In this document: one piece after another, positions 60,966-64,000 of the stretch | Position numbering within the stretch: the first letter of the stretch is position 1 | How the letters are laid out: each line of letters begins with the position of its first letter | Assembly (NCBI GenBank): GCA_028023455.1 | Contig: JAQFVV010000032.1 | Location: 2,418,001-2,482,000 of the forward strand | Reading direction: 5' to 3' | From: Epiperipatus broadwayi | Lineage: Eukaryota; Onychophora; Udeonychophora; Euonychophora; Peripatidae | DNA length: 64,000 bases | Made by a program: the position numbers and the translations under genes | Notes under the pieces: model-generated | Told to the model about the DNA's origin: nothing | Databases searched by the model: none | What the model saw: only the letters and a program-made list of their open reading frames with translations

Positions 60966-61112
60966 CTAGAAGGGAACTGGAGAGTGTTAAGGTTCCAGCC
61001 TCGTAGTTTTAAAGCATCACTTAATTTATATATATTAAAATGTTTAGATCCAAAAGCAACAACACATACTTGAGGCTTCCCGAGGATATATAATCCTGAA
61101 ATTTCTCGAAGA
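60966..61112 (-). CDS. SGPL1: Sphingosine-1-phosphate lyase, downstream exon
   Basis: 147 bases between acceptor TTTATTTTAG (AG at 61114-61113) and donor GTAACT (from 60965). The peptide LREISGLYILGKPQ, then VCVVAFGSKHFNIYKLSDAL and RGWNLNTLQFPS, matches the part of the lyase where the small domain begins; the RGWNLNxLQFP motif is highly characteristic. It joins the exon at 62339-62456 in phase (GG plus T gives Gly) across an intron of 1226 bases. Relative to the human enzyme this covers roughly residues 433-482 of about 568. The next exon, expected to begin around xIHxCITxxH, was not found further left in the window, so either a long intron follows or the gene is truncated. Confidence 0.9.
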
Positions 61113-61992
61113 CTAAAATAAACAACAAATATATATATATATAAATTTCAATTTCATTTACATTTGAACTTATTTAAAGAAAATTATTTTAATACTGAAA
61201 ATTAAGATGTTTTACTGATTTAAGAACAGAAAACACAAAATCGAAATTTACAATATTTAAGTTAACTCCTCCTTATACATATTTTTAATAATGAATTATA
61301 TTAATACATAATAGATTCAGTAAAAGAATATCATAACATACTTTTGTAAAATAAAAACATAAAATTAAACAATAAAACTTCAAAAAAATATAAAATAGCA
61401 CAATTTATATTCCTGATTAAACAATTAGAAAACATCTTTCTTAATTCTATCTTCAATAACCTATGAAATATCTTAATTTTATTTTTCTAATAAAATAAAA
61501 TTTGGTTTTGTGATTTCATCTTTCACTCTTTGTTCTCATTATTGAACCAGTTTTCTAAATATTTAAAAACATTAACCTATTTTACAAATGTTATTTTAAT
61601 CATTTAATTTTTTATTTTTATCACTGAATGAGATCATTTTAATAACATTTATTTCCATTGTCCACTGTTTGTCCAATCAACATTCATTTACTAGATCTTT
61701 AAAATAAATTTTAATAATACCCCTATGTAATGACTCTAATTATATCTAATAATTATGTAAATCAGAGCAAATTTTCTTAGTTTTAAGTAATTTATATACT
61801 TTTTACTTTAATAATCTTATATAAATGAAGTGGAAGATACATAATTTATTGTTGGTCATGTGTTCAACTTGTTTTGATGTATTAATTATTTGAGCTCCTG
61901 AAATTGATCATAAGATTTCATTGTTTTTCTTGTCAATATTTACAAATACATATATAACTATTAGGGATTTGTTGATAAAAATGAGAATAATA

Positions 61993-62020
61993 TTCATTAT
62001 CTTCTGCAGAAGATAATGAA
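61993..62020. repeat. Perfect 28-bp palindrome in lyase intron
   Basis: The half-site TTCATTATCTTCTG is followed directly by its exact reverse complement CAGAAGATAATGAA with no spacer. It lies in the 1.2-kb intron. Could be a protein-binding site or chance fold-back. Confidence 0.8.
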
Positions 62021-62338
62021 CTTTTGCATATTATTTTACTCTTAAAGGATTTTTCACTGGTGACTAAGTATTTAGTTACAGAATTTGGTGTACTAATGTC
62101 ATCTCACAACAACAATTATTATAACTTTAATTATAATTTTTCCATTCTAAATACAATTCTTCAAATAAAAACACATATAACCTATTAATAATTTTGTTCA
62201 AAATATCCAATAAAACTATAATTTAATAAAAAAGTAATTATTTGTTCTAATATTCTTACAATTCATTACTATCAATCCTGATTACAAATTTTTCCAAATT
62301 TTCATTTTAAAAAAAATTTAAGAACTATGAATATTTAC

Positions 62339-62456
62339 CCAGCTTCTATATATTTTGCAACATTAATTATTTGACGAGTGGAATTAATGTATCCATCTTC
62401 ACCTATATACATCATAGTTGCCCAACATGCAGCAATAATGCCACCAGCCCGACTAC
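62339..62456 (-). CDS. SGPL1: Sphingosine-1-phosphate lyase, middle exon
   Basis: 118 bases with acceptor AG at 62458-62457 and donor GTAAAT from 62338. The peptide SRAGGIIAACWATMMYIGED, then GYINSTRQIINVAKYIEA, corresponds to the segment after the active-site loop that reads GSRPGGxxAACWAxxMxxGExGY in animal lyases. It is separated from the upstream exon by a short intron of 85 bases; the Gly codon is split between exons (G plus GT). The enzyme is a PLP-dependent ER-membrane protein that splits sphingosine 1-phosphate into a fatty aldehyde and phosphoethanolamine, the exit step of sphingolipid breakdown. All residues read without frame breaks, suggesting a functional gene. Confidence 0.93.
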
Positions 62457-62541
62457 CTAAATTTATAAAAAAGGTAAATTTCTTAAAAATAACAGGAATA
62501 TTATCAGCATAAAATAACTAAACTTTTCGGTATTGTTTTAC

Positions 62542-62662
62542 CTGGTATACTAGGTGATGCATATATTCCACCTGGCCAATCAGTACAGGCAAAAAACTGA
62601 TACCGCCTATACTGTTTACTACTATATAAGATTACTGATGACCCTTTAGGTGCAAAACCATA
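62542..62662 (-). CDS. SGPL1: Sphingosine-1-phosphate lyase, exon after the PLP lysine
   Basis: 121 bases with acceptor ATATTTTAG (AG at 62664-62663) and donor GTAAAA from 62541. The peptide [20 protein letters not shown], then [12 protein letters not shown] and IYASPSIPG, is the conserved stretch that directly follows the cofactor lysine in the DTHK-YGxAPKGSS motif. The Schiff-base lysine itself must therefore be the last codon or so of the preceding exon, which I could not find up to 64000. Phase is 0 at the start. Relative to the human enzyme this is roughly residues 354-394. The similarity over three exons in correct order and phase makes the identification firm. Confidence 0.93.
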
Positions 62663-62664
62663 CT

Positions 62665-64000
62665 AAAATATATTTAAAAAAAAAATAAAATTTTTAAACA
62701 TGTATACTAGTGAAAGCCAATACACAAAATTGCATATTAACATAATGAAAACATGGAAACACTTCAGATATAATTCAAAATAATTAAGACATTGTTTATT
62801 AAGACAACAAACAGTAGCACATACTAATAAACACTAATTTATATTAATTATAAAACATTTAAAGATAAACATTACAATTAGCTTGTTTGATTATTTTTTT
62901 TTTTATGATTAAAAAAAAAAAATCTCATTACTATAAATAAAACCAAATTGTTATAACTTACTAAAAACCAGATAAAATGTTGAAATTATAACTCTGAAAA
63001 ACATATTATTGAAATATTTCCATGGGTTAAAAGTTGATAAGCAGGTTTCAATATTCCTGTTTGCTATAAAATCATTAAAAAAAAAATTGATTCTTTAATT
63101 AAGATAGACTTTGGCAATACAAATTAACATTCTTATTTTCTTTCAGAAAGTTTAAAAGAATTTCATCATGAAATCAGTTCAGAAAGTAAAAATTTTTTTG
63201 AAGCATAACGAGATTATAAGTCTTCTTTGTAAGGTTATTTATCATTATCCCAAATCATTTTGCTTTATTTCTTTGTTCTAACATAATTTTTGAATATATT
63301 TAAAAATTTTTGGATTATTAATATTATCATTGTTTCATCAACTTTACTATTACATAATCTAATTAATCATTCATTAATTTAAGTCTGTCTGATTATTCTT
63401 CACACAAAAGATCATTGAACACTTTCTTCTAGAGATCTAGCATCAAAATATGATTACTTCTGATTTAATATATTATAGATACTTGATCTTATGAAAATTC
63501 AAGCAATGTTTAGCATCTAAATGTCTTTCAGCATATTAGAAATCTACCTTTCTTTTAAAATGATAAAATATGAGAAACATTGCTTACTTAAACTATTACA
63601 AAAAACTGTCTGCTATTTTCAGAAGTTTAGAATAAAATATTTGCATTGTGGAAAGCTCATAGAAAGGTGTGTTATCAGTGATGAAGCATGGCTTTTTTAG
63701 AAACGGAAGCATACTACATAATCTTTTTTTTATGATGTTTTTATTTTACTGCCGCAACTATTTTTACATAATAGATAATATATACATATTACATATTATA
63801 CCATTTTTTGCCTACTTTATATTTATTAGATGTGAACAGCTTGATGATTAGGTTTATATATCTATTAAGAATACATTCGTTATCTATCACGCTTGCACTT
63901 AATCTACGTTAATACATATAACCATTTAAGGTTTAGCGTAAGCATTGTATATTTCTAGGTAATATAGCCCTAATTATAACGAATTACTTATAAATTCTGG
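62665..64000 (-). other. Presumed upstream intron of the lyase gene
   Basis: A+T-rich with oligo(A/T) runs. The preceding exon (expected to end in a THK codon string) was not recognised, so the intron probably runs past the window edge. The 60-codon plus-strand frame at 63669-63851 is Tyr/Phe/Ile-rich and unsupported. Confidence 0.5.

Noticed and set aside
1-64000. CRISPR arrays, bacterial operons, rRNA genes
   Set aside because: No regularly spaced identical repeats, no Shine-Dalgarno-linked gene runs and no rRNA signatures; the DNA is eukaryotic.

Overview
The window is very A+T-rich eukaryotic nuclear DNA (roughly a quarter G+C by eye) made almost entirely of decayed transposable elements. 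Three exons of sphingosine-1-phosphate lyase lie near the right end. There is no operon structure, ribosome-binding site or prokaryotic gene. Animal-type exons, several non-LTR reverse transcriptases, a Penelope-like GIY-YIG endonuclease, mariner-type relics and a Ty3/gypsy element point to an invertebrate, most likely an arthropod and perhaps a chelicerate. The species cannot be fixed from the sequence alone.

Layout. 1-985 is a minus-strand non-LTR reverse transcriptase relic. 4.4-5.5 kb holds a possible two-exon minus-strand gene with matching intron phase. 7.3-8.4 kb is a heavily decayed mariner transposase. 8.6-11.8 kb is a second non-LTR element with its 3' tail; that tail recurs at 26.0-28.0, 28.75-29.2 and 29.2-36.2 kb. 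12.8-14.1 kb is a non-autonomous DNA transposon with an 8-bp target duplication. 14-25 kb is mostly anonymous, with a strong TATA box at 21.3 kb and poly(A) signals at 23.8 kb. 30.5-34.4 kb looks like an LTR-type insertion and carries one of two TA-flanked, Tigger/pogo-like elements (33.05-34.23 and 34.73-35.60 kb). 36.5-37.5 kb is a Penelope-like element with inverted terminal pieces. 39.9-55.4 kb is one Ty3/gypsy retrotransposon: 610-bp 3' LTR, gag, protease, RT, RNase H and integrase recognisable, all broken and split by two large insertions. 55.8-56.8 kb is another TA-flanked inverted-repeat element.

The most interesting system is a family of fold-back elements at 36.23, 51.53, 58.24 and 60.45 kb. 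Three of the four copies contain a type I hammerhead ribozyme: CUGANGA core, GAAA, GUC cleavage triplet, a two-part stem I that pairs across the core, and a three-base-pair palindromic stem III (ACUAGU). Target duplications are 13, 16 and about 17 bp, as for Penelope-like retroelements, and the largest copy shows a monomer period of about 461 bp. This fits a retrozyme-like, Penelope-mobilised RNA element that inserts as head-to-head palindromes.

Sphingosine-1-phosphate lyase (minus strand, exons at 62.66-62.54, 62.46-62.34 and 61.11-60.97 kb) is the only confidently recognised host gene. Its upstream exons lie beyond 64 kb, and no downstream exon was found in the window.
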